DNA of 23,168 bases, taken from NCBI GenBank assembly GCA_900544435.1, contig UQVG01000006.1:1-23168 (forward strand). The letters run 5' to 3'. The stretch is from an uncultured Erysipelotrichaceae bacterium (GTDB taxonomy: Bacteria > Bacillota_I > Bacilli_A > Erysipelotrichales > Coprobacillaceae). Made by a program: the position numbers and the translations under genes. This document shows, piece after piece, positions 10,108-18,164 of the stretch (position 1 is the first letter of the stretch; every line of letters starts with the position of its first letter). Under the pieces are notes generated by a model, which saw nothing but the letters and a program-made list of their open reading frames with translations, was not told where the DNA came from and did no database searches.

Positions 10108-11394
10108 ATGATTGATATTAATTTAATTAGAGAAAATCCTACTTTAGTCAAAGAAAATATGAAGAAAAAATTTCAAGAAGAAAAAGTTGGATTAGTAGAT
10201 GAAGCTTATAAATTAGATAAAGATTATCGTGAAGTTGTCACAAGAGCAAGTGAAATTAGAAGTTTAAGAAATAAATATTCTAAAGAAATTGGTGCTTTAA
10301 TGAGAGAAGGTAAAAGAGACGAAGCTGAAGAAATTAAAGCAAAAGTAACTTCTATGGCAGATGAATTAAAAGATTTAGAAGTAAAAGAAGAAGAATATGG
10401 TAAAGAATTAAAAGAAGTCATGATGAAAATACCAAATATCATTCATGATTCAGTACCTATTGGAAAAGATGATTCAGAAAACGTAGAAATTCAAAAATAT
10501 GGAGATCCAGTTGTACCTGATTATGAAATTCCATATCATGCTGATATTATTGCTCGTTTTAATGGTTTAGATAAAGAAGCTTCAGGTAGAACAAGTGGAA
10601 ATGGTTTCTATTATTTAATGGGAGATATCGCTCGTTTATCATCAGCAATGCTTTCATATGCTAGAGATTTCATGATTGATAAAGGATTTACTTATTGTAT
10701 TCCACCATTCATGATTCGTAGTGATGTTGTTACTGGTGTTATGTCATTTGATGAAATGGATGCCATGATGTATAAAATCGAAGGTGAAGATTTATACTTA
10801 ATTGGAACTTCTGAACATAGTATGATTGGTAAATTTAAAGATCAAATTGTTAAAGAAGAAGAATTACCAATTACAATGACTTCTTATTCACCATGTTTTA
10901 GAAAAGAAGTAGGAGCTCATGGTATTGAAGAACGTGGAATTTATCGTGTTCATCAATTTGAAAAACAAGAAATGGTTGTTTTATGTAAACCTGAAGAAGC
11001 CATGGAATGGTATGACAAAATGTGGTCATATACAGTTGAATTATTTAGAAGCTTAGATATTCCAGTAAGAACTCTTGAATGTTGTTCTGGAGATTTAGCT
11101 GATTTAAAAGTTAAATCATGTGATGTTGAAGCTTGGTCACCAAGACAACAAAAATATTTCGAAGTTGGTTCTTGTTCAACTTTAGGAGATGCACAAGCAA
11201 GACGTTTAGGTATTCGTGCTAAAGGTGAAAATGGAAATTATTATGTTTCTACTTTAAATAATACAGTTTTAGCTTCAACAAGAGCAGTTATTGCTTTTAT
11301 TGAAAATAACTATAATGAAGATGGATCTATTAATATTCCTGAAGCATTACGTCCTTATATGGGTGGTAAAGATATTATTATTCCTAAAAAATAG
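10108..11394 (+). CDS. serS: Seryl-tRNA synthetase
   Basis: SerRS is the class II synthetase that charges tRNA-Ser, and tRNA-Sec where present. The product is 428 aa. The start 'MIDINLIRENPTLVKENMKKK' and a Lys/Glu-rich helical hairpin to about residue 105 form the tRNA-binding coiled coil. The catalytic part shows motif 2 'FRKEVGAHGIEERGIYRVHQF' (about 264-284), 'LECCSGDLA' and 'SCSTLGDAQARR', then motif 3 'LNNTVLASTRAVIAFIEN' (about 386-403). The Shine-Dalgarno AAGGGG (10095-10100) precedes the ATG. Unlike metS in this window, there is no T-box leader: only 48 nt separate it from the previous gene. A terminator follows. Confidence 0.97.
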   Translation: MIDINLIRENPTLVKENMKKKFQEEKVGLVDEAYKLDKDYREVVTRASEIRSLRNKYSKEIGALMREGKRDEAEEIKAKVTSMADELKDLEVKEEEYGKELKEVMMKIPNIIHDSVPIGKDDSENVEIQKYGDPVVPDYEIPYHADIIARFNGLDKEASGRTSGNGFYYLMGDIARLSSAMLSYARDFMIDKGFTYCIPPFMIRSDVVTGVMSFDEMDAMMYKIEGEDLYLIGTSEHSMIGKFKDQIVKEEELPITMTSYSPCFRKEVGAHGIEERGIYRVHQFEKQEMVVLCKPEEAMEWYDKMWSYTVELFRSLDIPVRTLECCSGDLADLKVKSCDVEAWSPRQQKYFEVGSCSTLGDAQARRLGIRAKGENGNYYVSTLNNTVLASTRAVIAFIENNYNEDGSINIPEALRPYMGGKDIIIPKK

Positions 11395-11415
11395 TCACTT
11401 CGGTGGCTCTTTTTT
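11393..11415 (+). terminator. Intrinsic terminator after serS
   Basis: AGTCAC (11393-11398) pairs with GTGGCT (11403-11408) around a stable TTCG tetraloop, followed by C and six T. It includes the last bases of the serS stop codon. Confidence 0.75.
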
Positions 11416-11434
11416 ATAGAAAGGTAAGAGAAGA

Positions 11435-11941
11435 ATGGAATTATTTATAAGTGAGGCAGAAATTGAAGATGCTTCAATGATTATTGATTATTTAAATCAA
11501 GTTGGGGGAGAAAGTGATAACTTAACTTATGGTTTAAATGAATGTTATTTAAATGAATTTGAAGAAATGGAAGTTATTCAAGATTTTATTGATCAAGAGA
11601 ATAGTTTACTTTTATGTGGCTTTGTTGATGATGAACTTGTTTCTTTATTATCTATTCAAGGTGAACAAAAAGAAAGATTAAAACATATTGGTCATTTTGC
11701 AATCACTGTTAAAAAGGAATATTGGAATATGGGGATTGCTTCAATAATGATGGAAGAAGCTTTAGAAATGATCAAAGAAACACCTTTAAATATTCTTGAT
11801 TTAGAAGTAAAAGAAGATAACCTATCAGCTATTAATCTTTATAAAAAGTTTAATTTTCAAGAAATTGGTAGATATCCTCGAATGTTTAATGTCAATCAAA
11901 AGTATTATGATGCACTTTTAATGAATTTATATATTGATTAA
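11435..11941 (+). CDS. GNAT family N-acetyltransferase
   Basis: This 168-aa protein has the GNAT fold. After an N-terminal 'AEIEDASMIIDYLNQVGGE', beta strand 4 'HIGHFAITVKKEYWNMGIASIMMEEALEMI' (about residues 86-115) carries the acetyl-CoA pyrophosphate-binding loop in the form N-M-G-I-A. 'LDLEVKEDNLSAINLYKKFNFQEIGRYPRMF' near 129-159 is the usual motif B. It resembles the protein or small-molecule acetyltransferases often annotated RimI-like or YkkB-like, but the substrate cannot be told from sequence. The start follows AAAGG at 11420-11424, 10 nt ahead. It sits between the serS terminator and ffs with no clear promoter of its own. Its final codons overlap the ffs -35 element. Confidence 0.85.
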   Translation: MELFISEAEIEDASMIIDYLNQVGGESDNLTYGLNECYLNEFEEMEVIQDFIDQENSLLLCGFVDDELVSLLSIQGEQKERLKHIGHFAITVKKEYWNMGIASIMMEEALEMIKETPLNILDLEVKEDNLSAINLYKKFNFQEIGRYPRMFNVNQKYYDALLMNLYID

Positions 11942-11962
11942 AAATATAAAATACGTTATAAT
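11934..11962 (+). promoter_or_regulatory. Promoter of ffs (SRP RNA)
   Basis: TTGATT (11934-11939), a 17-bp spacer and a perfect TATAAT (11957-11962). The predicted start, about 11969, coincides with the first base of the SRP RNA terminal stem. Confidence 0.8.
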
Positions 11963-11968
11963 CATATT

Positions 11969-12055
11969 TGCCATTACAATAGGCGGCTTCGAACCATGTC
12001 AGGACCGGAAGGTAGCAGCATTAAGGAGTACCGTCTATGTGTGATGGTCTTTATT
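11969..12055 (+). ncRNA. ffs: Small signal recognition particle RNA (4.5S-like)
   Basis: The invariant SRP domain IV core is present: GTCAGGACCGGAAGGTAGCA (11998-12017), with the GGAA tetraloop and the symmetric loop that binds Ffh. GCCATTAC (11970-11977) pairs with GTGATGGT (12041-12048) to close the molecule, giving a hairpin of about 80 nt without an Alu domain. U-rich sequence follows (12049-12058) and may end the transcript. B. subtilis uses a much longer RNA with an Alu domain; the short form here is like that of Mollicutes, Erysipelotrichia and Gram-negatives. The location next to tadA and dnaX is the conserved Firmicutes position (scr/ffs). Confidence 0.95.
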
Positions 12056-12071
12056 TTTAGAGGAAAAAAAG

Positions 12072-12524
12072 ATGAATGATGATGAATATATGGAAATAGC
12101 TTATCAAGAAGCTTTAAAAGCATTAGAAAATGATGATGTACCTATTGGCTGTATTATAGTTAAAGATAACAAAATTATTGCACGTTCATATAATCAAAGA
12201 GAATACTTAAATCAAACATATGGACATGCAGAAATGTTAGCTATTGAACAGGCTTGCAAAAAAGTAGGAAGATGGCGTTTAGATGAATGTACACTTTACA
12301 CAACTTTGGAACCTTGTTTAATGTGTTCAGGTGCTATTATTCAAAGTCATATTAAAAGGGTCGTTTATGGAGCTAGTGATACAAGATGGATGTCTTTGGA
12401 TAAATTAATTCATTTACCAGATCCTAAACTTAATTATATTCCTATGATTCAATCAGATATTTTAAAAGATAAATGTTCTAAACTTATAAAAGATTATTTT
12501 AAAAAGAAACGTCAAAAGATATGA
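12072..12524 (+). CDS. tadA: tRNA-specific adenosine deaminase TadA
   Basis: TadA converts A34 to inosine in the anticodon of tRNA-Arg(ACG), allowing wobble decoding. The product is 150 aa. The zinc-dependent deaminase signature is complete: H52-A-E54 in 'GHAEMLAI' (Glu is the proton shuttle) and P81-C82-L-M-C85. The start 'DDEYMEIAYQEALKALENDDVPIGCIIV' is typical. The Shine-Dalgarno is AGAGG (12059-12063). It lies directly behind ffs and may be transcribed by read-through from the ffs promoter, ending at a terminator that overlaps its own 3' end. The tadA-ffs-dnaX association is conserved in Firmicutes, though in B. subtilis tadA precedes the RNA gene. Confidence 0.96.
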   Translation: MNDDEYMEIAYQEALKALENDDVPIGCIIVKDNKIIARSYNQREYLNQTYGHAEMLAIEQACKKVGRWRLDECTLYTTLEPCLMCSGAIIQSHIKRVVYGASDTRWMSLDKLIHLPDPKLNYIPMIQSDILKDKCSKLIKDYFKKKRQKI

Positions 12525-12541
12525 TACTCATATCTTTTTTT
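12515..12541 (+). terminator. Intrinsic terminator after tadA
   Basis: A 10-bp stem (12515-12524 with 12528-12537) with a 3-nt loop continues into a run of T. It encodes the last codons and stop of tadA. Confidence 0.8.
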
Positions 12542-12545
12542 CGTG

Positions 12546-12551
12546 TATAAT
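12546..12551 (+). promoter_or_regulatory. Possible -10 element of dnaX promoter
   Basis: A perfect TATAAT follows the tadA terminator, 22 bp before the dnaX ATG, with TG directly upstream. The -35 position overlaps the terminator stem and has no good match, so this call is weak. Confidence 0.4.
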
Positions 12552-12573
12552 GTAGGAGATAGGAGTTGATATT

Positions 12574-14358
12574 ATGTCATATAAAGCCTTGTATCGTACT
12601 TATCGTCCTCAAACATTTGAAGATGTTGCAGGACAAAGTCATGTTACAATTACCTTAAAAAATGCAATTAAAGAAAATAGAATAGCTCATGCATATTTAT
12701 TTGCTGGACCTCGTGGAACTGGAAAAACTACAATTGCTAAGATATTAGCTAAAGCCATTAACTGTACAGGAGACCAACCACCATGCAATGAATGTCCTAA
12801 TTGTAAAGCAATTACGCAAGGGGATCATCCAGATGTTATTGAAATAGATGCAGCAAGTAATAATGGGGTCAATGAAGTAAGAGACTTGATTGATAAAGTA
12901 AAATATGCCCCTATTAATGCTAAATATAAAGTTTATATTATTGATGAAGTTCATATGATGACACCAGAGGCTTTTAATGCTTTATTAAAAACATTAGAAG
13001 AACCACCAGCACATATTGTGTTTATTCTTGCAACGACAGAACCACATAAAATTTTGCCAACGATTATTTCTCGTTGTCAAAGATTTGATTTTAAACGTGT
13101 TGATGAAAAAGATATTATCAACCGTCTAGAATATGTACTTAAAGAAGAAAAAGTAGATTATGAAGAAGATGCATTGGAAATTATCTCTAAATTAGCAGAT
13201 GGTGGAATGAGAGATGCTTTGAGTATTTTAGAACAATGTTTAGCGTATGATAGACATTTAACTGTTGAAAATATTAATAAAGTGTATGGTTTATTATCAA
13301 ATGATGAAAAAATACGTTTAATTAAATTATTGCTTACAAAAGATATGAAAAATGTTTTAAAAACATTAGATCATATGATGTCTTTGAGTATTGATTTAAA
13401 GAGATTAACTCAAGATTTAATAGATGTTTTAAAGGATGTTATTATTTTTAAAAATACTGAAGATCTTTCATTATTATTTGTTTTGCATAAAAATGACATA
13501 CAAAAAATTGTACCATATATGTTAGTTGAAGAAGCTTTTCAAATGATAGATATTTTTATGGATGCAAGTAGTCATTATGGTCAAGCAGTTGATTCATCTA
13601 CATATTTTGAATTAGCTTTATTAAAAATATGTAATCAAATTGAAAATGAACATAAAGAAGTTGTTATAGAAGAACCAACAATTATTGAAGATGTTTCACA
13701 TGAAACATTGGTTGAAGAAAAAACAGAAATTGTTGAAAAACAAAAAGAAGAAGTAAAACCAATCATAGAACATCAAGAAGCAAAAGAAACACATGAAGAA
13801 GAAATAAAAGAAGAAGAAAAACAAGCAGAAGTCTCAGAAGAAAAGGAACCACAGCCAGAAAAATTACCATCACAAATAGAAGTAGACTTTAATGATATCT
13901 TAAATATATTAGTACAAGCCAAAAGAACTGTTTTAAATGATATACAGGATAAGTGGCCAGTTATTAGAAGATATTGTTATAATTTAAATACTGCTAAATA
14001 TGCAAATATGTTATGTGATGCTAAGCCTGTAGCTGCAGGAGAAAAGGGCTTTATTTTGACATTAAAATACCAACCAGAAGTAAATAATGTGAATTATACA
14101 GAAAACTATTATCCATTAAAGAGTTTCTTAAAAGAAGTATTAGGATCTGATTATGATTTTATTGCGGTAATGGAAGATGAATGGCCTCATATGAGACAAA
14201 AATTTATACAACTTAACAAGGAAAAGAAATTACCACAACCACAGCCAATTGTATTGCATCATATTGATGAATATCATGAACCAGTTGTAGAACTTACTGA
14301 AGCTCAACAATATGCGATTGATATGTTTGGTGATGATATTGTTGAATTTGAAGAATAG
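12574..14358 (+). CDS. dnaX: DNA polymerase III subunits gamma/tau
   Basis: DnaX is the ATPase motor of the clamp loader and links polymerase cores to the helicase. The product is 594 aa. The AAA+ domain has Walker A 'GPRGTGKT' (45-52), a zinc module C64/C71/C74/C77 ('CNECPNC'), Walker B 'VYIIDEVHMM' (about 118-127), the SRC motif 'TIISRCQRFDF' and 'GGMRDALSILEQ'. Domain III follows to about residue 365. A Glu/Lys-rich, low-complexity linker spans about 370-425, then a tau-type C-terminal domain that should bind polymerase and helicase. The full-length frame encodes tau; I saw no clear slippery heptamer for a gamma form. The Shine-Dalgarno AGGAG (12561-12565) precedes ATG. A one-mismatch parS sequence lies in the linker coding region. 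The partner delta' subunit is holB downstream. Confidence 0.97.
   Translation: MSYKALYRTYRPQTFEDVAGQSHVTITLKNAIKENRIAHAYLFAGPRGTGKTTIAKILAKAINCTGDQPPCNECPNCKAITQGDHPDVIEIDAASNNGVNEVRDLIDKVKYAPINAKYKVYIIDEVHMMTPEAFNALLKTLEEPPAHIVFILATTEPHKILPTIISRCQRFDFKRVDEKDIINRLEYVLKEEKVDYEEDALEIISKLADGGMRDALSILEQCLAYDRHLTVENINKVYGLLSNDEKIRLIKLLLTKDMKNVLKTLDHMMSLSIDLKRLTQDLIDVLKDVIIFKNTEDLSLLFVLHKNDIQKIVPYMLVEEAFQMIDIFMDASSHYGQAVDSSTYFELALLKICNQIENEHKEVVIEEPTIIEDVSHETLVEEKTEIVEKQKEEVKPIIEHQEAKETHEEEIKEEEKQAEVSEEKEPQPEKLPSQIEVDFNDILNILVQAKRTVLNDIQDKWPVIRRYCYNLNTAKYANMLCDAKPVAAGEKGFILTLKYQPEVNNVNYTENYYPLKSFLKEVLGSDYDFIAVMEDEWPHMRQKFIQLNKEKKLPQPQPIVLHHIDEYHEPVVELTEAQQYAIDMFGDDIVEFEE
13692..13707. other. Degenerate parS-like site inside dnaX (one mismatch)
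   Basis: TGTTTCACATGAAACA differs from the parS consensus TGTTTCACGTGAAACA only at one central base. It encodes V-S-H-E-T in the unstructured linker of DnaX. The altered central CG is usually conserved, so binding by ParB is uncertain. Confidence 0.4.
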
Positions 14359-14367
14359 AGGTGTATT

Positions 14368-14958
14368 ATGAATTATCCAAAATCGTTTACTGATTTAGTA
14401 GAATGTTTTAAAAGATTACCGGGAATAGGTGGCAAATCTGCTGAAAGATTAGCTTATCATGTTTTATCAATGGATAAAGAATATGTTCAAGAGTTTGCAA
14501 ATGTTTTAGCTCATTTTCAAGATAATATTCATTATTGTAAAAAATGCGGACATATTTGTGAAGGAGAACTTTGTGAAATATGTAAAGACGAAACAAGAGA
14601 TCAATCTGTTATTTGTGTTGTAGAAAGTCCAAAGGATGTTTTTGCAATGGAAAAGGTAAGAGAATATCATGGACTATATCATGTTTTACATGGAACGATT
14701 TCAATGATAGATGGTAAAACAATCGATGATTTAAATATTAATTCATTATTTGAAAGACTAGATGGTGTTAAGGAAGTTATTATAGCAACAAATCCTACAA
14801 GAGAGGGAGAGACAACTGCTTTATTTCTTGCTAAGCTGTTAGCTAAAAAAGGAATTGAAACAAGTAGAATAGCAAATGGATTGCCAATAGGAAGTAACAT
14901 AGATTATGCTGATGAATTAACATTATTAAAATCATTAGAAGGAAGAAAGAAAATATAA
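14368..14958 (+). CDS. recR: Recombination mediator protein RecR
   Basis: RecR forms a ring-like DNA clamp and works with RecO and RecF to load RecA on gapped DNA. The product is 196 aa, the usual length. An N-terminal helix-hairpin-helix 'KRLPGIGGKSAERLAYHVL' (15-33) is followed by a C4 zinc finger (C57, C60, C69, C72). The Toprim domain has 'ICVVESPKDVFAME' (near 81-94) and 'IIATNPTREGETTALFLA'; the Walker-like C-terminal 'RIANGLPIGSNIDYADELTL' is typical. The Shine-Dalgarno AGAGGTG (14357-14363) overlaps the dnaX stop region. The gene starts 9 nt after dnaX: the nucleoid protein gene ebfC/yaaK, normally between them, is absent. Confidence 0.97.
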   Translation: MNYPKSFTDLVECFKRLPGIGGKSAERLAYHVLSMDKEYVQEFANVLAHFQDNIHYCKKCGHICEGELCEICKDETRDQSVICVVESPKDVFAMEKVREYHGLYHVLHGTISMIDGKTIDDLNINSLFERLDGVKEVIIATNPTREGETTALFLAKLLAKKGIETSRIANGLPIGSNIDYADELTLLKSLEGRKKI

Positions 14959-14981
14959 GACCTTGCAAGAGGTCTTTTCTT
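14957..14981 (+). terminator. Intrinsic terminator after recR
   Basis: AAGACCT (14957-14963) pairs with AGGTCTT (14970-14976) around a 6-nt loop, followed by a T-rich tail. It starts at the recR stop codon and closes the dnaX-recR unit. Confidence 0.75.
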
Positions 14982-15007
14982 GTTTAAATATCAAAATCAG
15001 TTATAAT
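14980..15007 (+). promoter_or_regulatory. Promoter of the tmk-holB-ricT-trmN6-rsmI operon
   Basis: TTGTTT (14980-14985), a 16-bp spacer and a perfect TATAAT (15002-15007). The start point would be near 15014, downstream of the in-frame ATG at 15009, which supports the later tmk start at 15033. Confidence 0.6.
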
Positions 15008-15032
15008 AATGAAGAAAGAGGAGAGAAGTATT

Positions 15033-15653
15033 ATGACAGGAAAGTTTATAACATTAGAAGGTCCAGAAGGTAGTGGAAAAACAACAGTTTCTAAAGAACT
15101 TGTAAAAATATTAAATGAATTAGGATATAAAGTTTTACTTACAAGAGAACCAGGTGGAGTAGATATTGCAGAACAAATAAGAAATGTTATTTTAGATAAG
15201 AAGAATACAAAAATGGATGCTCGTACAGAAGCTTTATTATATGCAGCTGCAAGAAGACAACATCTTGTAGAAAAAGTATTACCAGCTTTAAAAGAAGGGT
15301 ATATTGTATTATGTGATCGTTTCGTAGATAGTTCACTTGCTTATCAAGGAGTTGCAAGAAATTTAGGTATCGATGAAGTTTATAACATGAATTTATTTGC
15401 TATAAATGATGTTATGCCAGATAAAACTTTATTTTTTGATATAGATTATAAAAAAGGTTTAGAAAGAATTAAAGTTAATCAAAGAGAAACTAATCGATTA
15501 GATTTAGAAAAAAGTGATTTTCATAAAAATGTCTATGAAGGATATCTTACTATTTGTAAACAATATAGTGATCGTATTGTTAAGATTAATGCAGATCAAA
15601 AAGTAGAAGATGTTGTTCAAGATGCTTTAAAGGAAATTAAAAAAATATTATGA
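15033..15653 (+). CDS. tmk: Thymidylate kinase
   Basis: Tmk phosphorylates dTMP to dTDP, the step feeding dTTP synthesis. The product is 206 aa from ATG 15033. '[18 protein letters not shown]' carries the P-loop G10-T17, 'LTREPGG' lies near residue 37, '[12 protein letters not shown]' (the DR-Y/F motif) near 95-106, and '[15 protein letters not shown]' near the lid. The frame also opens at ATG 15009, but that codon directly follows the promoter -10, and AGAGGAG (15015-15021) is well placed for 15033, which also gives the standard N-terminus. The 3' end overlaps holB by ATGA. In B. subtilis yaaQ and yaaR separate these two genes. Confidence 0.97.
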   Translation: MTGKFITLEGPEGSGKTTVSKELVKILNELGYKVLLTREPGGVDIAEQIRNVILDKKNTKMDARTEALLYAAARRQHLVEKVLPALKEGYIVLCDRFVDSSLAYQGVARNLGIDEVYNMNLFAINDVMPDKTLFFDIDYKKGLERIKVNQRETNRLDLEKSDFHKNVYEGYLTICKQYSDRIVKINADQKVEDVVQDALKEIKKIL

Positions 15654-16594
15654 TTAAGGATTATTTAAAAGAACATCAACCTTTATTTTATAGAATTATT
15701 GAAAATGAGTTTTATTCAAAAAAAATACCACATGCTTTTTTACTTGTTGGAAATAATACAGATCAACCATTACAATTTTTAACAATGTCACTTATTTGTG
15801 ATGAACCATTAGCTTGTGAACAATGTATTGATTGTCAAAAAATATTAAATCATCAATATGCTGATATTATTGAAGTTGATGGTGACGATGAAAGTATTAA
15901 AAAGAAACATATTGAAAATATTCAAGAAACTTTCAAAAAATCTTCTCTTGAAGGTAAGGCAAAAGTTTATATTTTAAAAAATGTAGAAAAGACAACCAAA
16001 GAAGCAATGAACGCATTGCTTAAAATATTAGAGGAGCCTACTGAAGGTATTTATGCTATTTTTACAACTAAAAATATAAATCGTATATTACCTACTATTA
16101 TATCAAGATGTCAGGTTATAGAATTAAAACCAGATAATAAAGAAGTACTTAAAGAAAAATTGATTTCTAAAGGCTATGAAAAGGAAAAAGCAAGTATTTT
16201 ATCTTATATTATTAAGGATGAAGAAGAATTAGAAGCAATAGATCAAGATACTTTTGATGATATTGTATTACAGGCAATTAATTTTATTGAGGATTTATTT
16301 TTATATAGAGAAAATCTTATCATAAACACACAAATTCATATGCTTAAGGATCATAAAGAAAAGGATAATATTAAATTATTCATTAATTTAATTATTCTTG
16401 CTCTTAAAGATATGTTTCACGTGAAACAAAATGAGAAAGTTGTTTTTTGTGATCACGTAGAATTTTTTAATTCACTAAAATATGATAACAATGATATAAT
16501 AAAGAAAATTGAATTATTATTAGAAACATTATACTTGTTAGATACAAACGCTAATATTCCATTATTAATGGACAGTATGATGTATAGAATATAG
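15650..16594 (+). CDS. holB: DNA polymerase III delta' subunit
   Basis: HolB is the stator of the clamp loader, working with DnaX and delta. The product is 314 aa. It has the RFC/AAA+ layout without a working P-loop: '[15 protein letters not shown]' replaces Walker A, as expected for delta'. A zinc-module remnant '[10 protein letters not shown]' lies near residue 56, '[30 protein letters not shown]' near 103-132, and the conserved SRC '[11 protein letters not shown]' near 149. Its ATG overlaps the tmk stop, so translation is coupled. A perfect parS site (16413-16428) is built into the coding sequence at residues 255-260 (M-F-H-V-K-Q), in the C-terminal domain. It belongs to the tmk operon. 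Confidence 0.93.
   Translation: MIKDYLKEHQPLFYRIIENEFYSKKIPHAFLLVGNNTDQPLQFLTMSLICDEPLACEQCIDCQKILNHQYADIIEVDGDDESIKKKHIENIQETFKKSSLEGKAKVYILKNVEKTTKEAMNALLKILEEPTEGIYAIFTTKNINRILPTIISRCQVIELKPDNKEVLKEKLISKGYEKEKASILSYIIKDEEELEAIDQDTFDDIVLQAINFIEDLFLYRENLIINTQIHMLKDHKEKDNIKLFINLIILALKDMFHVKQNEKVVFCDHVEFFNSLKYDNNDIIKKIELLLETLYLLDTNANIPLLMDSMMYRI
16413..16428. other. parS: parS centromere-like site (within holB)
   Basis: A perfect 16-bp palindrome TGTTTCACGTGAAACA, identical to the consensus ParB/Spo0J site. It lies inside the holB reading frame and encodes M-F-H-V-K-Q. About 15 kb from dnaA. Confidence 0.95.
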
Positions 16595-16606
16595 AAAGGA
16601 ATTTAT

Positions 16607-17449
16607 ATGGAAGAAATTAAACTTGCAAGTGTAAAATTTAAAAGTGCTGGTAAGATCTATTATTTTTCCACAAATTTAAAATTAAAAAAAGATGACCGTG
16701 TAGTTGTAGAAACTGCTAGGGGATTAGAACTTGGAGAAATATCACAAGAGTTAAAAGATATATCAGAATTTAATTTAGATACAGAATTAAAGAAAATTTT
16801 GAGAAAAGCTACAAAGAAAGATATCGAAAATTATCAAAGAAATCTTAGAGATGCTAAACAAGCATTAGTAACATGTAAAGAAATCGTTTCAAGATACGAT
16901 GTTAATATGCAACTTACTAATTGTGAATATACTTTAGATAAAGCAAAAGTAATTTTCATGTATACATCAGATGATCGAGTAGATTTCAGAGAACTATTAA
17001 AAGAATTAGCTGTAGTTTTTAAATGTAGAATTGAATTAAGACAAATTGGTCCTAGAGATAAAGCAAAGGTTATTGGTGGAATTGGAACATGTGGATTGCC
17101 ATTGTGTTGTTCGACACTTTTAGGTGAATTTAATGGTGTTTCTATTAATATGGCTAAAAATCAAATGTTAGCAATTAATATAGAAAAAATTTCTGGAGCT
17201 TGTGGCAGATTGATGTGCTGTTTGAAATATGAAGATGAGATTTATTCTTTAGAAAAAGAACGTTTTCCTAAAATTGGATCTCGTGTAAAATATCAAGATA
17301 AAGATGTAAAAGTAACAGGATTAAATGTCATTAATGATCTTGTTAAGGTTGAAACAAATAATGGAATTGTATTCGTTGGTTTAGATGAAATTAAATTTGA
17401 TAAAAATAATCATGCAGGAAAGAAAAATGGAAAACCAAGAAGTCATTAA
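16607..17449 (+). CDS. ricT: RicT/YaaT, PSP1-domain protein of the RicAFT complex
   Basis: In B. subtilis YaaT (RicT) forms a complex with YlbF and YmcA that carries Fe-S clusters and promotes mRNA maturation by RNase Y; it also affects sporulation and biofilm signalling. The product is 280 aa. The PSP1 C-terminal homology region follows the N-terminal 'VKFKSAGKIYYFSTNLKLKKDDRVVVET'. The conserved cysteines are present in 'CGLPLCC' (about residues 163-169) and 'SGACGRLMCCLKYEDE' (about 196-211), the likely cluster ligands. The tail is Lys/Asn/His-rich. Shine-Dalgarno AAAGGA lies 8 nt ahead. In B. subtilis the next gene is yabA; here the 3' end directly overlaps trmN6 by 23 nt. Confidence 0.92.
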   Translation: MEEIKLASVKFKSAGKIYYFSTNLKLKKDDRVVVETARGLELGEISQELKDISEFNLDTELKKILRKATKKDIENYQRNLRDAKQALVTCKEIVSRYDVNMQLTNCEYTLDKAKVIFMYTSDDRVDFRELLKELAVVFKCRIELRQIGPRDKAKVIGGIGTCGLPLCCSTLLGEFNGVSINMAKNQMLAINIEKISGACGRLMCCLKYEDEIYSLEKERFPKIGSRVKYQDKDVKVTGLNVINDLVKVETNNGIVFVGLDEIKFDKNNHAGKKNGKPRSH

Positions 17450-18164
17450 TTATTTATTAGCACATAATGATTTAAAAATTATCCAAAGAAAAGATATGTT
17501 TAATTTTTCTTTGGATACTGTTTTATTATCGCAATTTTGTACTATCAATAAAGACGTAAAAACTATTGTTGATTTTGGTACAAATAATGCGGCTATTCCA
17601 TTATTACTTTCAAAAAGAACATCAAAAAAAATTATAGGTATAGAAATTCAAGAAGAAGCTGTTGACCTTGCTAAAAGAAATGTTGAGATGAATGAGTTGA
17701 ATGAACAAATAACAATTGTTCATGGAGATATCAAAGATGTTGTTAAAGAATTACCTAAAGCACAGTTGATTGTTTGTAATCCACCTTTTTTTAAAGTAGG
17801 GGAAAACAGTAATTTAAATGATAATGAATATCTAACAATTGCTCGTCATGAAATAAAAATAGATTTAGAAGGGATTATTTCTTCAGCAGCATATTTATTA
17901 GATAACAAAGGAAGATTTGCAATTGTACATCGTCCAGATCGTATGATAGATATTTTAAATATTATGCAAAAGTATGATATAGAACCTAAAAGAATTCGTT
18001 TTGTATATCCTAAAATGAATAGAGATTCTCATGTTTTATTAGTAGAGGGAATGTACAAAGGGAAAAAAGGATTGAAAATTGAACCACCATTATATGCTCA
18101 TAATGATGATGGAAGTTATAGTAATGAAGTAAAAAGAATGTTTGGAGAGAAGATAGATGAATAG
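17427..18164 (+). CDS. trmN6: tRNA1(Val) (adenine(37)-N6)-methyltransferase family protein (YabB/TrmN6)
   Basis: This is a class I SAM-dependent methyltransferase of the TrmN6/YabB group, predicted to N6-methylate adenine in tRNA. It has 245 aa from ATG 17427. Evidence includes the family's 'KIIQRKDMFNFSLDTVLL' (near 17-34), motif I 'VDFGTNNAAIPLLLSKR' (near 46-62), 'IGIEIQEEAVDLAKRNVEMN' (motif II) and the N6-adenine catalytic 'CNPPFF' near 115. Motif I is unusual: two glycines expected in G-x-G-x-G are replaced (G-T-N-N-A). The frame extends to ATG 17385 inside ricT, but AGGAAAG (17416-17422) fits 17427, which also gives a family-like start. It overlaps rsmI by 8 nt. Target specificity is inferred from the family. 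Confidence 0.88.
   Translation: MENQEVINYLLAHNDLKIIQRKDMFNFSLDTVLLSQFCTINKDVKTIVDFGTNNAAIPLLLSKRTSKKIIGIEIQEEAVDLAKRNVEMNELNEQITIVHGDIKDVVKELPKAQLIVCNPPFFKVGENSNLNDNEYLTIARHEIKIDLEGIISSAAYLLDNKGRFAIVHRPDRMIDILNIMQKYDIEPKRIRFVYPKMNRDSHVLLVEGMYKGKKGLKIEPPLYAHNDDGSYSNEVKRMFGEKIDE

Noticed and set aside
13733..13830. Programmed frameshift site in dnaX producing gamma
   Set aside because: The A-rich linker was inspected, but no heptamer in the right register (such as A-AAA-AAG) with a following stem was found.
15009..15032. Longer tmk start at ATG 15009
   Set aside because: It lies directly behind the promoter -10 and upstream of the likely transcript start, and the Shine-Dalgarno is located inside this segment.
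17385..17426. Longer trmN6 start inside ricT
   Set aside because: No Shine-Dalgarno fits ATG 17385. ATG 17427 has AGGAAAG at good spacing and a family-like N-terminus.
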